A stretch of 64,000 nt of DNA from Ferrovum sp. (GTDB lineage: Bacteria > Pseudomonadota > Gammaproteobacteria > Burkholderiales > Ferrovaceae): the NCBI GenBank assembly GCA_019456405.1, contig WJXM01000021.1, positions 174,068 to 238,067 of the forward strand, read 5' to 3'. The notes beneath the pieces are model-generated. The model searched no databases and had not been told where the DNA came from. It saw only the letters and a program-made list of their open reading frames with translations. Made by a program: the position numbers and the translations under genes. Below, piece by piece: positions 19,453 to 29,155 of this stretch (its first letter is position 1; every line of letters starts with the position of its first letter).

Positions 19453-20649
19453 TCAGGAGGGGTAATGGGCAAGAAAGTCGAGCAGTCGTTCGATGGCTTC
19501 CCCGGTTTCTTCAAGGGAACCCACCAGGGCGATACGTACCAGTCCGGTTCCGGGGTTGAAGCCGTGGGCAGTCCGAGCCAGATAACTGCCGGGCAGGACT
19601 GCGACGTTAAATTTCAGATAGAGGGCGCGTGCAAAATCCGTATCGGAACCGGGAACCTGGACCCAATAGTAAAAACTGGCGTGTGGTCGTACCAAAGGGA
19701 GGTGCGGGTGAACACGGTCGTAGAACTGGGTCATCTTTGCCTGGTAGAGCCGACGGTTTTCCTGAACATGGGCCTCGTCCCGCCATGCTGCGACACTGGC
19801 CGCCTGAACCGCCGGGTTCATGGCGCTGCCATGGTAGGTGCGGTAGAGCGCGAAACGCCTGAGTAAATTTCGGTCTCCTGCCACGAAGGCCGAGCGTAAT
19901 CCGGGGACATTGGAACGTTTGGACAGGCTGCCCATGACGAGGAGGCGCGGATAACCCGAACGGCCGAGATGCTGGGCGGCTTCCAATCCTCCCAGCGGGG
20001 GGGCACTGTCCAGAGGGTAGATTTCCGAATAGCATTCATCACTCACCAGGGTAAACCCATACCGGTCGGAGAGGGCGAACAACTGGGCCCACTCTTCCAG
20101 GCTCAGGACACGTCCGGTCGGGTTGCCGGGAGAGCAGACAAAGACCATGCGGGTATGGGTCCAGACGGATTCGGGAACCCGACTGTAGTCGACGCGGTGG
20201 GCTTGAGCAGGATCCGCATTGACAAAGTAGGGATGTCCTCCGGCCAGCAGCGTGGCTCCTTCGTAGATCTGGTAAAAAGGGTTGGGACAGACCACCCTTT
20301 CTTTGGCACTCGGGTCGAGCAGGGTCTGGGTAAGGGAAAACAGGGCTTCACGACTGCCCAAGGTGGGCAGTACTTCTGTCTCCGGATCCAGAGGCGGGAG
20401 GTGAAAACGATATTCCAGCCAGCCCGCCAAGGCTTCGCGCAAAACCTGGGTTCCCCAAGTTTGTGGATAGTGCGCCAGTTCGTTCAGATGCGCACAGAGT
20501 GCGTCCTGAATGAAACGCGGGGTAGGATGACGGGGTTCTCCGATGGACAGTGCGATGGGGGTATGGTCGAGGCAGGGAGACTGCGCTCCGATCAGGCTTC
20601 GCCAGCGTTCAAAAGGATAAGGCTGAAGTGCGTCAAGACGGGGATTCAT
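19453..20649 (-). CDS. dapC: Succinyldiaminopimelate transaminase DapC
   Basis: A 398-residue fold-type I PLP aminotransferase that forms N-succinyl-LL-diaminopimelate with glutamate as donor. The start at 20649 ([20 protein letters not shown]) matches betaproteobacterial DapC beginnings, and the longer frame runs into queF. The PLP lysine lies in [31 protein letters not shown] and SDECYSEIY are also family signatures. Position between queF and dapD/dapE supports the DAP role rather than a general aspartate aminotransferase. The start overlaps the queF stop by ATGA. Confidence 0.92.
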   Translation of the reverse strand: MNPRLDALQPYPFERWRSLIGAQSPCLDHTPIALSIGEPRHPTPRFIQDALCAHLNELAHYPQTWGTQVLREALAGWLEYRFHLPPLDPETEVLPTLGSREALFSLTQTLLDPSAKERVVCPNPFYQIYEGATLLAGGHPYFVNADPAQAHRVDYSRVPESVWTHTRMVFVCSPGNPTGRVLSLEEWAQLFALSDRYGFTLVSDECYSEIYPLDSAPPLGGLEAAQHLGRSGYPRLLVMGSLSKRSNVPGLRSAFVAGDRNLLRRFALYRTYHGSAMNPAVQAASVAAWRDEAHVQENRRLYQAKMTQFYDRVHPHLPLVRPHASFYYWVQVPGSDTDFARALYLKFNVAVLPGSYLARTAHGFNPGTGLVRIALVGSLEETGEAIERLLDFLAHYPS

Positions 20650-21074
20650 GCCAAAGGAGGGGCCCAGGGAGTCGATCCGGCAAAGTGTACCGGCGGCAAA
20701 GAGCAACGGGGTTGCCACCCTTCCTGGCGGTGTTCGCTCAGTACATGGGTAAAGATGCCTCCGCGCACGTTCCAGCGACTCAAGAGACGGAGGAAACGGG
20801 GTTGTGTCGCTGCGACCAGATCATCGAGAATGCGTTGTGTCACGGCTTCATGAAAGGCGCCCTCGTTCCGGAAAGACCACAGATACAGTTTGAGGCTTTT
20901 TAACTCGACGTTGGCCTGGTCCGGGACATAGTCGAGACTCAACCAGGCAAAATCGGGCTGCCCTGTCTTGGGACATAGGCAGGTGAATTCAGGCAGTTCC
21001 ATATGAATCAGATAATCCCGTTCCGGACTTGGATTCGGGAAGGTTTCCAGAGTACGACTGGGTTGAGCGGGCAT
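20646..21074 (-). CDS. queF: NADPH-dependent 7-cyano-7-deazaguanine reductase QueF
   Basis: Reduces preQ0 to preQ1 in queuosine tRNA-modification synthesis. About 142 residues, the short (YkvM-like) form without the tandem duplication of E. coli QueF. The catalytic Cys and Asp lie in [15 protein letters not shown], and the QueF motif [20 protein letters not shown] is intact. The start at 21074 ([10 protein letters not shown]) is preferred; the ORF opens 13 codons earlier, closer to the smc promoter region. It is the first gene of the queF-dapC-dapD-dapE-prmB series. No other queuosine gene is nearby. Confidence 0.93.
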   Translation of the reverse strand: MPAQPSRTLETFPNPSPERDYLIHMELPEFTCLCPKTGQPDFAWLSLDYVPDQANVELKSLKLYLWSFRNEGAFHEAVTQRILDDLVAATQPRFLRLLSRWNVRGGIFTHVLSEHRQEGWQPRCSLPPVHFAGSTPWAPPLA

Positions 21075-21099
21075 AGGGGGAGATCCTGTCAGATTGGAG

Positions 21100-21117
21100 T
21101 AGAATCCTCGCATTCTA
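21100..21117. promoter_or_regulatory. Facing -10-like elements between queF and smc
   Basis: TAGAAT (21100-21105, forward, toward smc) and its inverse ATTCTA (21112-21117, reading TAGAAT on the reverse strand, toward queF) form a 6-base inverted repeat with a 6-base spacer. They sit in the 69-base divergent gap. Both match the -10 consensus at five of six bases, but no good -35 was found for either. Could equally be an operator-like repeat. Confidence 0.3.
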
Positions 21118-21143
21118 ACTTCTTTGTGGACAGCAGCGCATTA

Positions 21144-24100
21144 GTGCATCTCAAACACATCAAACTGGCGGGCTTTAAATCCTTTGCCGATGCGGTTCAT
21201 ATCCCCATCCCTGGGCAACGGGTGGGTATCGTGGGACCCAACGGGTGCGGCAAATCCAACGTGATCGATGCGGTGCGCTGGGTGCTGGGGGAATCCCAGG
21301 CCCGACAGTTGCGCGGAGAATCTCTGCAGGATGTCATTTTCGGAGGGAGCGCCCAGCGCAAACCCCAAGGACGGGCCAGCGTGGAACTGGTTTTTGACAA
21401 TTCCGCAGGACGGGCTCCAGGCCTTTGGTCTTCTTATGCAGAGATTTGCGTCAAACGAGTGATGACCCGCAACGGGGTATCGCGTTACACCATCAACGAG
21501 ACCATGGTGCGGCGGCGTGATGTCCAGGATATTTTTCTGGGGACGGGGTTGGGGCCCCGGGCCTATGCCATCATCGAACAGGGCATGATCACGCGTATCA
21601 TCGAGGCGCGACCCGAGGAGATTCGAGTCTTTTTGGAAGAAGTTGCGGGTATTTCCCGTTATCGTGAGCGGCGCCGTGAAACCTTGCAGCATCTGACCGA
21701 GACCCGTCCCAATCTGGAACGGATTCGGGATACGGTGCAGGAGTTGACCCACCAGATCGAAAAGGTAAAAAAACAGGCAGAACGGGCTGAGCATTGGAAG
21801 ACATTGCGCGCTCGGCACCGGGAAGCCGAGGCACGTTGGTACTATGGTCGATGGAAAATTGCACGGGCAGAGCAGGGCCGAGGAGAACTGGAATGCGCCC
21901 GACTGACTGAAGAACTGAATCAGATGCGGCTGACCCAGGAGGGCCATGAATCTCTGGCCGAAGCGACACGTCTGCACTGGCGCGCTCGGCAGGAAATGGT
22001 ACGTCAGGCCCAAGGTGCGCTCTATCAGGCGAATCATGCCCTGCTCAAGGCCGAGTCGAGTGTGCATGAACAGCGTCAGGAACGTCAACGGATGGAGCGG
22101 GACAGTCAGCGCTTGCACGCGCAGTGGGATATCGAGCGTCAACAGTGGGAAAAAGACCAGCGTGCATTGAAATGCATGGAGGAACAACAGGAGGCCCTGC
22201 ACCAGACGGTCCTGATGCGCCAGGAACAGAGTCGGGCTGGGCAAGCCGCCTGCGAGCAACTCCGTCAGGGTTTGACGTGGTCGCGCCAGAAACTGGAACA
22301 GGCAAGACAGACCGAGCATGAAATAGAGCACCAGTGGAATCAGCAACATGCGGAACAGGAAGCCAGGTACCGTGCCCTGAAACACATTCTGGCACGCCGT
22401 CAACAGCTGGAAGAAGAACGGTCAGGTCTCTGCCTACCCGACTCGAAATGGGTCTCCGAGGGAGAAATTCTCGCGCGTAACCGTGCCGTTTCCTCAAGTA
22501 TTCTGGAAGCCTCCGAAGTGTCTGCACGCCTCCGTTTGTCCTGGTGTCGTGCGCAGGTGGAGATCCGGCGGGAATATCTGGCTGAGTGTACGGCTCGGCG
22601 TCGAGTCGTGGAAAACACCCTGCAGGGCTTGCAGAGCCAGGAGGAGAGCGAGCGGGGCACTTTTGTTCCAGAGGATACGGGCGTAGGGCGCTTTTGGCAA
22701 CATTGTCAGGTGGAACCGCGTTGGGAAAAGGTGGTGGAGTTCCTCCTGGGCGTGCGCCTGAAGGCGTTGCGCCGCGATCATCTGCCGACCTGGACTGAGT
22801 TGGTTGACCGACCACGGCAAGCCTGCGCTTTTTATCATGAGGTTTCATCCACGGAACTTGCTGAAAGGATATTACCGGGTTTGAGTCCGTTGTCTCATCA
22901 GGTGCACAGTGAAGATCCGACCATTCGCGGTATTGTGAACCACTGGTTGCAAGGGTGGTATGCGTGTGCCGATCTGGAACGTATGCTTGCCTGGGCAGGA
23001 GAATGGGGGCCGGGTCTATGTCTGGTGACGCCGGAGGGCCATCAGCGGGATGCCCATTCCCTCACCTTGTGGGGGATGGAAGAGGGGCATCTGGGTACTT
23101 TGGCCCGTGCGCGTGAAATTAGAAGGTTATCGGCAGAATTGCCGGTATGTCGGGAGGCGGAGGAAGAAGCCGGTCGGTGCCTGGCGATTCAGGAGGAAGG
23201 AAAGGAGAGGGTGGCTGTCCTTGTGTTGGACATGGAAAGGCGACTTCAGCAACTGCGCAGGCAACAGCATCAGGAGGCCTTGGCTCTGACGCAGGTGCGT
23301 GCCGAACAGGAACGGATTCGACAGGAATGGCTGCGCCTGGAAAAGGAAGCGGAAGCACTGGTCCGGGCTGAAACGCTGGAAACCCAGGTCAGGTCGGAGA
23401 GCGTGGCCCGCCTGGGAGGACTCGATGTGGCTCGGGAGAATGCCCGGACGGCCACGGAAGCGGCACGCGCCCAATGTATCCGGGAAGAAGCATCCTGGGA
23501 GCAGTGCCAGAAGGAAGGACAAATTCTGGAATTGGCGTGTCAGGAAGCCCGTTTTGCCCAGCGCAGCGCTGCGGAGAAGTTGAGTCACCTCAGTACGACG
23601 CAGAACGAACGGCAGCAACGTATGGCGGGTTACCGTGTCGATCTGGAATGCCTGCAAACGGAATTACAGGCGTTGGATGAGGAGACTGCGGTAGCAGCGA
23701 ATCTGGAACAGGCGCTGCAGGTGCAGAAGACCTGTGCTGCCCAATTGGAGCAGCAACAGAGTGAAATGGAAATTCTGGAAGAAGGATTGCACCAGCATGA
23801 GGAACTTCTTCTGCGGAGTACACAAGTTCAGGAACCCGTACGTCAGGCGCTGGAAAATCTCCACCTCAAAATTCAGGAGGCGCGCTTGCGCGGGGAACAG
23901 GCCTGGGCCTCCCTGGCGGAAGAGGATCCCGGGGTTCTCGAGAGCCTCGACCGCTGGTGGGCATTGACGGGGCATAATGAGGGACAGGATCTGCTCATGA
24001 CTCAGTTGGAGAAGGCGATGAATGCTCTGGGCGCAGTCAATTTGGCCGCTCTGGAAGAGTTGGACGCATTGCAACAGCGCCACGCATGGCTGGCAGAACA

Positions 24101-24650
24101 GTTGGCCGATCTGGAAGGAGCGGTACAGACCCTGGAACGGGCTCTGAATACCATCGACCGGGAAATACGAACCCAACTCGGGGCGACGATAGATCAGGTG
24201 AATGCACAGTTCGCCCGTTTGTTCCAAGAACTTTTCGAAGGAGGGATGGCTTCTCTTCAGTGGTTGGGGGAGGATATCCTGGAAGCCGGAGTGCAACTCA
24301 TGGCTCAGCCCCCAGGCAAAAAAAATTCCAGCTTGTACCTTTTGTCTGGCGGAGAAAAGGCTTTGACAGCCATGGCGCTGATCTTTGCGCTGTTTCAACT
24401 CAATCCGGCACCCTTCTGTCTGCTGGACGAGGTGGATGCGCCTCTGGATGATACGAATACCGAGCGGTTTTCGCGCATGGTGCAGAGGATGTCCGAGCAT
24501 ACCCAGTTTCTCTTTATCACCCACAACAAGGTGGCAATGGAAATGGCACAACAGTTGATTGGCATTACTATGGCAGAATCCGGGGTATCGCGTATGGTGG
24601 CAGTGGATGTGGAAGAAGCCCTGCGTTTGACAGAACAAGTGATCCTTTGA
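21144..24650 (+). CDS. smc: Chromosome segregation ATPase SMC
   Basis: The 1168-residue ring ATPase of bacterial condensin, partner of ScpA and ScpB. Walker A is GPNGCGKS at residues 31-38. The C-terminal head has the ABC signature LLSGGEKALTAMAL and Walker B FCLLDEVDAPLDD. Between them are two long coiled-coil arms rich in Gln, Glu and Arg, and a hinge around residues 500-680. The start is taken as GTG 21144 (MHLKHIKLAGFKSFAD), where the SMC homology begins; in-frame GTG 21126 is an alternative. No ribosome-binding site is evident. The forward transcript continues into zipA and ligA. Confidence 0.94.
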   Translation: MHLKHIKLAGFKSFADAVHIPIPGQRVGIVGPNGCGKSNVIDAVRWVLGESQARQLRGESLQDVIFGGSAQRKPQGRASVELVFDNSAGRAPGLWSSYAEICVKRVMTRNGVSRYTINETMVRRRDVQDIFLGTGLGPRAYAIIEQGMITRIIEARPEEIRVFLEEVAGISRYRERRRETLQHLTETRPNLERIRDTVQELTHQIEKVKKQAERAEHWKTLRARHREAEARWYYGRWKIARAEQGRGELECARLTEELNQMRLTQEGHESLAEATRLHWRARQEMVRQAQGALYQANHALLKAESSVHEQRQERQRMERDSQRLHAQWDIERQQWEKDQRALKCMEEQQEALHQTVLMRQEQSRAGQAACEQLRQGLTWSRQKLEQARQTEHEIEHQWNQQHAEQEARYRALKHILARRQQLEEERSGLCLPDSKWVSEGEILARNRAVSSSILEASEVSARLRLSWCRAQVEIRREYLAECTARRRVVENTLQGLQSQEESERGTFVPEDTGVGRFWQHCQVEPRWEKVVEFLLGVRLKALRRDHLPTWTELVDRPRQACAFYHEVSSTELAERILPGLSPLSHQVHSEDPTIRGIVNHWLQGWYACADLERMLAWAGEWGPGLCLVTPEGHQRDAHSLTLWGMEEGHLGTLARAREIRRLSAELPVCREAEEEAGRCLAIQEEGKERVAVLVLDMERRLQQLRRQQHQEALALTQVRAEQERIRQEWLRLEKEAEALVRAETLETQVRSESVARLGGLDVARENARTATEAARAQCIREEASWEQCQKEGQILELACQEARFAQRSAAEKLSHLSTTQNERQQRMAGYRVDLECLQTELQALDEETAVAANLEQALQVQKTCAAQLEQQQSEMEILEEGLHQHEELLLRSTQVQEPVRQALENLHLKIQEARLRGEQAWASLAEEDPGVLESLDRWWALTGHNEGQDLLMTQLEKAMNALGAVNLAALEELDALQQRHAWLAEQLADLEGAVQTLERALNTIDREIRTQLGATIDQVNAQFARLFQELFEGGMASLQWLGEDILEAGVQLMAQPPGKKNSSLYLLSGGEKALTAMALIFALFQLNPAPFCLLDEVDAPLDDTNTERFSRMVQRMSEHTQFLFITHNKVAMEMAQQLIGITMAESGVSRMVAVDVEEALRLTEQVIL

Positions 24651-24660
24651 GGAAGGCATG

Positions 24661-25695
24661 ATGAGTGAATTGCGGATAGTGGCTGGGGTATCGGCTTTGG
24701 CTTTGGTCGTGGGGGTGGTATTGTGGAGTCGCTGGCAGGAACAACGCCAGCAGCGGCTGGCCAGGGACTTGATTCCGACCTCGGTCCATGATCCTTTACT
24801 GGATGAGGTATCCGAAGTCGCCGTTCGCGAGGAACCAAAACTGGGTGGAATTCCTGTCCCAGCGGACCAGGGTTCCGTGAGCCTGGCACAGGCTCCCGAC
24901 CTTCGTTTCGAATACAACGTGGTTATGCGGGGGCGTTTCACGGGGAATGACGTGCGACAAGCCATTCATCAATCCCGCTTGATGACCCAGGGGTTGCGTT
25001 GGGTGTGCCAGCATCAGGGGCACTGGGTGGACGTGACGGCTCAGGGGGACGTGAATTTTGAGCAGTGTCATGCGCTGTTGCCCCTGGTCAGTCGGGCAGG
25101 CCGGATCAGCGAGGCGAGACTCACCCTCTTTACCGATGAAATGCGTGCGCTCGCCAGTCATCTGGAAGCGACCATCGAGCCCGGAGATGTGGAGCAGGCG
25201 GCTGAACGTGCCCAACAACTGGATCGATTTTGTGAACAGGTGGATATCATCGTGGGGATCAATGTGCACTTTGCCCCAATCAAAAGCCCCTTGGGATCAC
25301 GGCTCCTGAAATATTTGACACAGGAAGGGATGGTCCTGGGAGAAGATGGGGTATGTCATGCCCATGCGGCTGATGGCGGGGATCGATTTACCCTGGTTCG
25401 CCAGGATGGGGCACCTTTCCTGCCTCTGAATCTGGATCATGAACCCATCAATGCCGTGACCCTGTTATTGGAAGTAGTGCGGGTGTCGGACCCCGTGACT
25501 GTTTTCAGAGAGATGTTTGCGGTGGCTGAACGGCTTGCCCTGGTGCTGGAGGGAGAAGTGGTGGATGATCAGGGAGAACGTCTGGGGGCGCGTCAATGTA
25601 CCGCCATCGAAAAGCAACTGGCCCAGGTGATGGGAACTTTGGAAGTTCAGGGTATTCCCTCTGGCAGTGCGCTGGCACGGCGTTTTTTTTCCTGA
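24661..25695 (+). CDS. zipA: ZipA-like cell division protein
   Basis: A divisome protein that anchors FtsZ to the membrane. 344 residues. An N-terminal transmembrane helix (about residues 5-21, no cleavage site) is followed by a charged segment (RWQEQRQQRLARDL), a variable linker, and a C-terminal ZipA FtsZ-binding-like domain ending GIPSGSALARRFFS. The start at 24661 is favoured over 24658 because AGGAAGG at 24650-24656 is only one base from the earlier ATG. Position between smc and ligA is characteristic of betaproteobacterial zipA. Sequence conservation in this family is low, so the call leans on layout and neighbours. Confidence 0.8.
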   Translation: MSELRIVAGVSALALVVGVVLWSRWQEQRQQRLARDLIPTSVHDPLLDEVSEVAVREEPKLGGIPVPADQGSVSLAQAPDLRFEYNVVMRGRFTGNDVRQAIHQSRLMTQGLRWVCQHQGHWVDVTAQGDVNFEQCHALLPLVSRAGRISEARLTLFTDEMRALASHLEATIEPGDVEQAAERAQQLDRFCEQVDIIVGINVHFAPIKSPLGSRLLKYLTQEGMVLGEDGVCHAHAADGGDRFTLVRQDGAPFLPLNLDHEPINAVTLLLEVVRVSDPVTVFREMFAVAERLALVLEGEVVDDQGERLGARQCTAIEKQLAQVMGTLEVQGIPSGSALARRFFS

Positions 25696-25706
25696 ACGGA
25701 GGGGGC

Positions 25707-27728
25707 ATGGACGAAATTGCTCGTCTGCATTACCTGCAGGATGAACTGAAGCGTTACAACCGGGAATACCATGAGTTCGACGCGCCCACGATTCCTGATG
25801 CCGAATATGATGTGCTGTATCGTGAACTGGTGGCGTTGGAAATACGGCATCCTGACCACGTCAGGGCGGATTCTCCGACACGGCGGGTGGGATCGCTGGA
25901 GTTGCGCCGCAACGTGCGCTTGGTCCGACACCGCGAACCCATGTTGAGTCTGAATAACGGGTTTGATGTGCGCGATCTCCAGGAATTCGATCGGCGTGTC
26001 CGAACGGAACTGGGGGTGGACGAGGTGGACTATTGTTGCGAGCCAAAATTCGATGGTCTGGCCATCAATCTGTTGTATCGTGGGGGTGACCTGGTGCAGG
26101 GGGCTACACGCGGCGATGGCGAGAAGGGAGAAGAGGTGACGGCCAACTTGATGACGGTGAAAAGCATTCCCCGGCGTATGCAAGGTTCTGAACCCTGGCC
26201 GGAGTGGTTGGAGGTGCGCGGAGAGGTTCTGATGCTCAAGAAGGACTTCGAGCAACTCAATCGGCGTCAAACCTGTGCAGGAGAACGAACTTTCGTCAAT
26301 CCACGCAATGCTGCCGCAGGCGCATTGCGCCAACTGGACCCGGCGGAAACGGCACGTCGTCCCCTGGCGTTTCTGGCTTATGGCGTGGGGGGGGGCTCTC
26401 CTGACTTTGAATTGCCGGATCATCAGGATGCGTTACTGCGTTGGCTGAGTACGTTGGGTTTTCCCGTAGCGGAAGAGGTACGGGTCGTTCAGGGCGAAAG
26501 TGGGCTCCGGATGTTTTTTGAGGATTTGGGTGCGCGTCGCGCTTCCCTGCCTTACGAAGTCGATGGGGTGGTCTACAAGGTCAATGCGCGCAAGGCTCAG
26601 CAGAGGTTGGGGTTTGTCACCCGCGCACCGCGTTTTGCTCTGGCGCACAAGTTTCCCGCCGAAGAGGCTTTGAGTACGGTGGAAGCCATCGAGGTTCAGG
26701 TGGGGCGTACCGGTACGCTGACTCCCGTGGCGCTTTTGAAGCCCGTGTTTGTGGGGGGGGTGACGGTGACGCGTGCAACCCTGCACAACGATGAGGAAAT
26801 TCGTCGCAAGGATATCCGGGTGGGAGATCAGGTCTGGGTCCGTCGTGCAGGCGATGTCATTCCGGAAGTAGTGAGAGTGGTTCAGGAACTTCGCCCAGCG
26901 GAAACGGTGGCTTTTGAGATGCCCGCGACCTGTCCGGTATGTGGCAGCCCGGCACGCCGACTTTCCGAGGAAATTTCCTGGCGCTGTAGTGGAGGCATTC
27001 ACTGTCCGGCCCAGCGCAAGCAGGCATTGCTGCATTTTGTCGGGCGACGTGCCATGAACGTGGAAGGACTGGGTGAGAAGTTGGTGGATGCACTGGTTGA
27101 ACGCTCCTGGGTGACGGAACCTGCTGACCTCTATCGCCTGACTCTCGAACAATGGGCTTCGTTGCCCCGCATGGCGCGAAAATCGGCGGAAAATCTGGTT
27201 CAATCTCTGGAACGTAGCAAGGAAACGACATTGGCGCGGTTTTTATTCGCTTTGGGAATTCGTCAGGTCGGTGAACGCACGGCCCGTGATCTGGCTCTTC
27301 ATTTCGTGAGGTTGGATGATGTGATGGAAGCCGATGAGGCCCATTTGCAGGCGGTGGTGGAGATTGGGCACGTGGTGGCCCAGTCCATTCGCGAATTTTT
27401 TTCCGGGGAACGCAATCGACAGGTCATCGCACACCTGCGTGCCCAAGGTGTGTACTGGCGTGAAAACGCCCAAGAGAAGCAGGATGTGCAGATTCTAGCC
27501 GGTTTGACTTTCGTCTTGACCGGCACCCTGGCCCATTATTCCCGAGAAGAAGCCAGGGAGCGTATCGAAAAAGCCGGGGGAAAGGTGGTGGGTAGTCTGA
27601 CGCGTTCGACCCATTATCTGGTGGTGGGTCGAGACCCTGGCAACAAGGTCGCGCAAGCACAAAAATTGGGCATTTCGATGCTTGATGAGAGTCAGTGGGA
27701 TAAACTTTTCAAGGGAATCAATGCATGA
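25707..27728 (+). CDS. ligA: NAD-dependent DNA ligase
   Basis: Seals nicks during replication and repair using NAD. 673 residues, as in E. coli (671). The adenylation-domain lysine is K114 in the KxDG motif ([13 protein letters not shown]), preceded by the Ia domain ([19 protein letters not shown]). Then come the OB fold ([10 protein letters not shown]), a four-Cys zinc finger (CPVCG...[10 protein letters not shown]), helix-hairpin-helix repeats ([26 protein letters not shown]) and a C-terminal BRCT domain. The start at ATG 25707 follows a GGAGG; the open frame extends upstream into zipA without support. It overlaps galU by ATGA. Confidence 0.96.
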   Translation: MDEIARLHYLQDELKRYNREYHEFDAPTIPDAEYDVLYRELVALEIRHPDHVRADSPTRRVGSLELRRNVRLVRHREPMLSLNNGFDVRDLQEFDRRVRTELGVDEVDYCCEPKFDGLAINLLYRGGDLVQGATRGDGEKGEEVTANLMTVKSIPRRMQGSEPWPEWLEVRGEVLMLKKDFEQLNRRQTCAGERTFVNPRNAAAGALRQLDPAETARRPLAFLAYGVGGGSPDFELPDHQDALLRWLSTLGFPVAEEVRVVQGESGLRMFFEDLGARRASLPYEVDGVVYKVNARKAQQRLGFVTRAPRFALAHKFPAEEALSTVEAIEVQVGRTGTLTPVALLKPVFVGGVTVTRATLHNDEEIRRKDIRVGDQVWVRRAGDVIPEVVRVVQELRPAETVAFEMPATCPVCGSPARRLSEEISWRCSGGIHCPAQRKQALLHFVGRRAMNVEGLGEKLVDALVERSWVTEPADLYRLTLEQWASLPRMARKSAENLVQSLERSKETTLARFLFALGIRQVGERTARDLALHFVRLDDVMEADEAHLQAVVEIGHVVAQSIREFFSGERNRQVIAHLRAQGVYWRENAQEKQDVQILAGLTFVLTGTLAHYSREEARERIEKAGGKVVGSLTRSTHYLVVGRDPGNKVAQAQKLGISMLDESQWDKLFKGINA

Positions 27729-28594
27729 TCAAAAAAATTCGTAAGGCGGTATTTCCGGTGGCGGGAATGGGGAGCCGATTCTTGCCTGCGACCAAGGCCA
27801 GTCCCAAGGAAATGTTGCCGGTAGTGGACAAGCCATTGATTCAATACGCTGTGGAAGAAGCCGTTGCGGCGGGCATCACGGAAATGATTTTTGTGACGGG
27901 TCGAGGTAAGCGGGCGATCGAAGATCACTTCGACAAGGCTTATGAATTGGAGGCCGAACTGGCTCAACGAGGGAAAGACCGAATGTTGGGAGTCGTTCGT
28001 AATTTGCCTCCCCCTGGGGTGAGTTGTGCCTATATTCGGCAACCGGAAGCCCTGGGTTTGGGGCATGCCATTTTATGTGCTGCGCCTTTGGTGGGGGATG
28101 AGCCCTTTGCCGTGGTACTGGCAGATGATTTGATCGATTCAAAGGTTCCGGTATTACGTCAGATGATGGAATGGTACGAAAAAAGTGGTTCCTCTGTCCT
28201 GGGTGTGCAACAGGTTCCCCGTGCTCAGACCGGGCAATACGGGATCGTCCAGACGGAGCATGGGAGCGGTGAGTATTTGAGGGTCACGGGAATTGTGGAA
28301 AAGCCAGCCCCGGATCGTGCTCCTTCCACGTTGGCGGTAGTTGGTCGTTATATTTTGACCCCGGCAGTTTTTGATACCCTGCGCGAGGTGGCACCGGGTG
28401 CGGGCGGAGAAATTCAATTGACCGACGGGATTGCCCGTCTGCTGGAGCGTGAAACGGTCCTGGCTTGTCCCTTTGAGGGGGTGCGCTATGACTGCGGAAG
28501 CAAGTTGGGTTACCTCAAGGCAACAGTGACCTATGGCTTGCGTCATGAAGAAACCGGGGCCGCTTTTGCCCATTGGCTGGCGGAGCGAACCTGA
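27725..28594 (+). CDS. galU: UTP-glucose-1-phosphate uridylyltransferase
   Basis: Makes UDP-glucose from UTP and glucose-1-phosphate for LPS, capsule or exopolysaccharide. 289 residues. The nucleotide-binding N-terminus is clear ([20 protein letters not shown] then [20 protein letters not shown]); VVLADDLID carries the metal-binding Asp and EKP the sugar-phosphate motif. GEIQLTDGI is another GalU hallmark. It overlaps the ligA stop by ATGA and abuts def. Confidence 0.95.
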   Translation: MIKKIRKAVFPVAGMGSRFLPATKASPKEMLPVVDKPLIQYAVEEAVAAGITEMIFVTGRGKRAIEDHFDKAYELEAELAQRGKDRMLGVVRNLPPPGVSCAYIRQPEALGLGHAILCAAPLVGDEPFAVVLADDLIDSKVPVLRQMMEWYEKSGSSVLGVQQVPRAQTGQYGIVQTEHGSGEYLRVTGIVEKPAPDRAPSTLAVVGRYILTPAVFDTLREVAPGAGGEIQLTDGIARLLERETVLACPFEGVRYDCGSKLGYLKATVTYGLRHEETGAAFAHWLAERT

Positions 28595-29134
28595 ATGGCG
28601 GTGCGTTCCATTGTGAGAATGGGCCATCCCGCCCTGTGCGCTCCAGCCGAGCCGGTGTCGGAGGCGGAATGGCCGCGCGTGCCCGAGTTGGTCCGGGATC
28701 TGGAAGATACCTTGCTCAAAGCGGAAGGGGTGGGGCTGGCCGCGCCACAGATTGGCATCGGATGGAGGGTCGTCCTGTTCGGTTTCGAGGCCAGTGCACG
28801 TTATCCCGATGCGCCACCGATTCCGCGTACCGTCCTCATCAATCCGGTCTGGTACCCTTTGGGGGAAGATCTCGAAGAGGGATGGGAAGGGTGTCTGTCC
28901 ATCCCTGGCATGCGCGGCTGGGTTCCCCGTGCCCAACACCTCTATTACGCAGGCTGGAATCTGCAGCGGGAATGGATCGAACGAACCGTCAGTGGTTTTC
29001 ATGCGCGTGTGGTACAGCATGAATGCGACCATCTGGATGGCATTCTCTACCCCGCCCGGATTAGGGATTTCAGCCGTTTTGGCTTCATCGAGGAATTGTT
29101 TCCCGATCCCGAACTGCGCCCCGCCAGTGACTGA
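28595..29134 (+). CDS. def: Peptide deformylase
   Basis: A metalloenzyme that removes the formyl group from new polypeptides. 179 residues. All three motifs are present: GVGLAAPQIG (45-54), EGCLSIPG with metal ligand C100, and QHECDHLDG with H142, E143 and H146. The gene abuts galU without a gap. It is not next to fmt, its common partner elsewhere, so a second deformylase with fmt may exist outside the window. It ends 15 bases from the convergent glnD stop. Confidence 0.95.
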   Translation: MAVRSIVRMGHPALCAPAEPVSEAEWPRVPELVRDLEDTLLKAEGVGLAAPQIGIGWRVVLFGFEASARYPDAPPIPRTVLINPVWYPLGEDLEEGWEGCLSIPGMRGWVPRAQHLYYAGWNLQREWIERTVSGFHARVVQHECDHLDGILYPARIRDFSRFGFIEELFPDPELRPASD

Positions 29135-29155
29135 CCCTGTCGGTGTGGGTCACTG
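29125..29155. terminator. Hairpin spanning the convergent def and glnD stop codons
   Basis: CAGTGAC (29125-29131) pairs with GTCACTG (29149-29155) around a 17-base G/C/T-rich loop. It covers the stop codons of both convergent genes. No U-run follows on either strand, so it may act as a 3'-end block or weak bidirectional terminator. Confidence 0.35.

Noticed and set aside
21141..22403. 420-codon reverse frame under the smc 5' half, and a similar 433-codon frame at 23664-24965
   Set aside because: Composition mirrors the SMC coiled coil; no family features.
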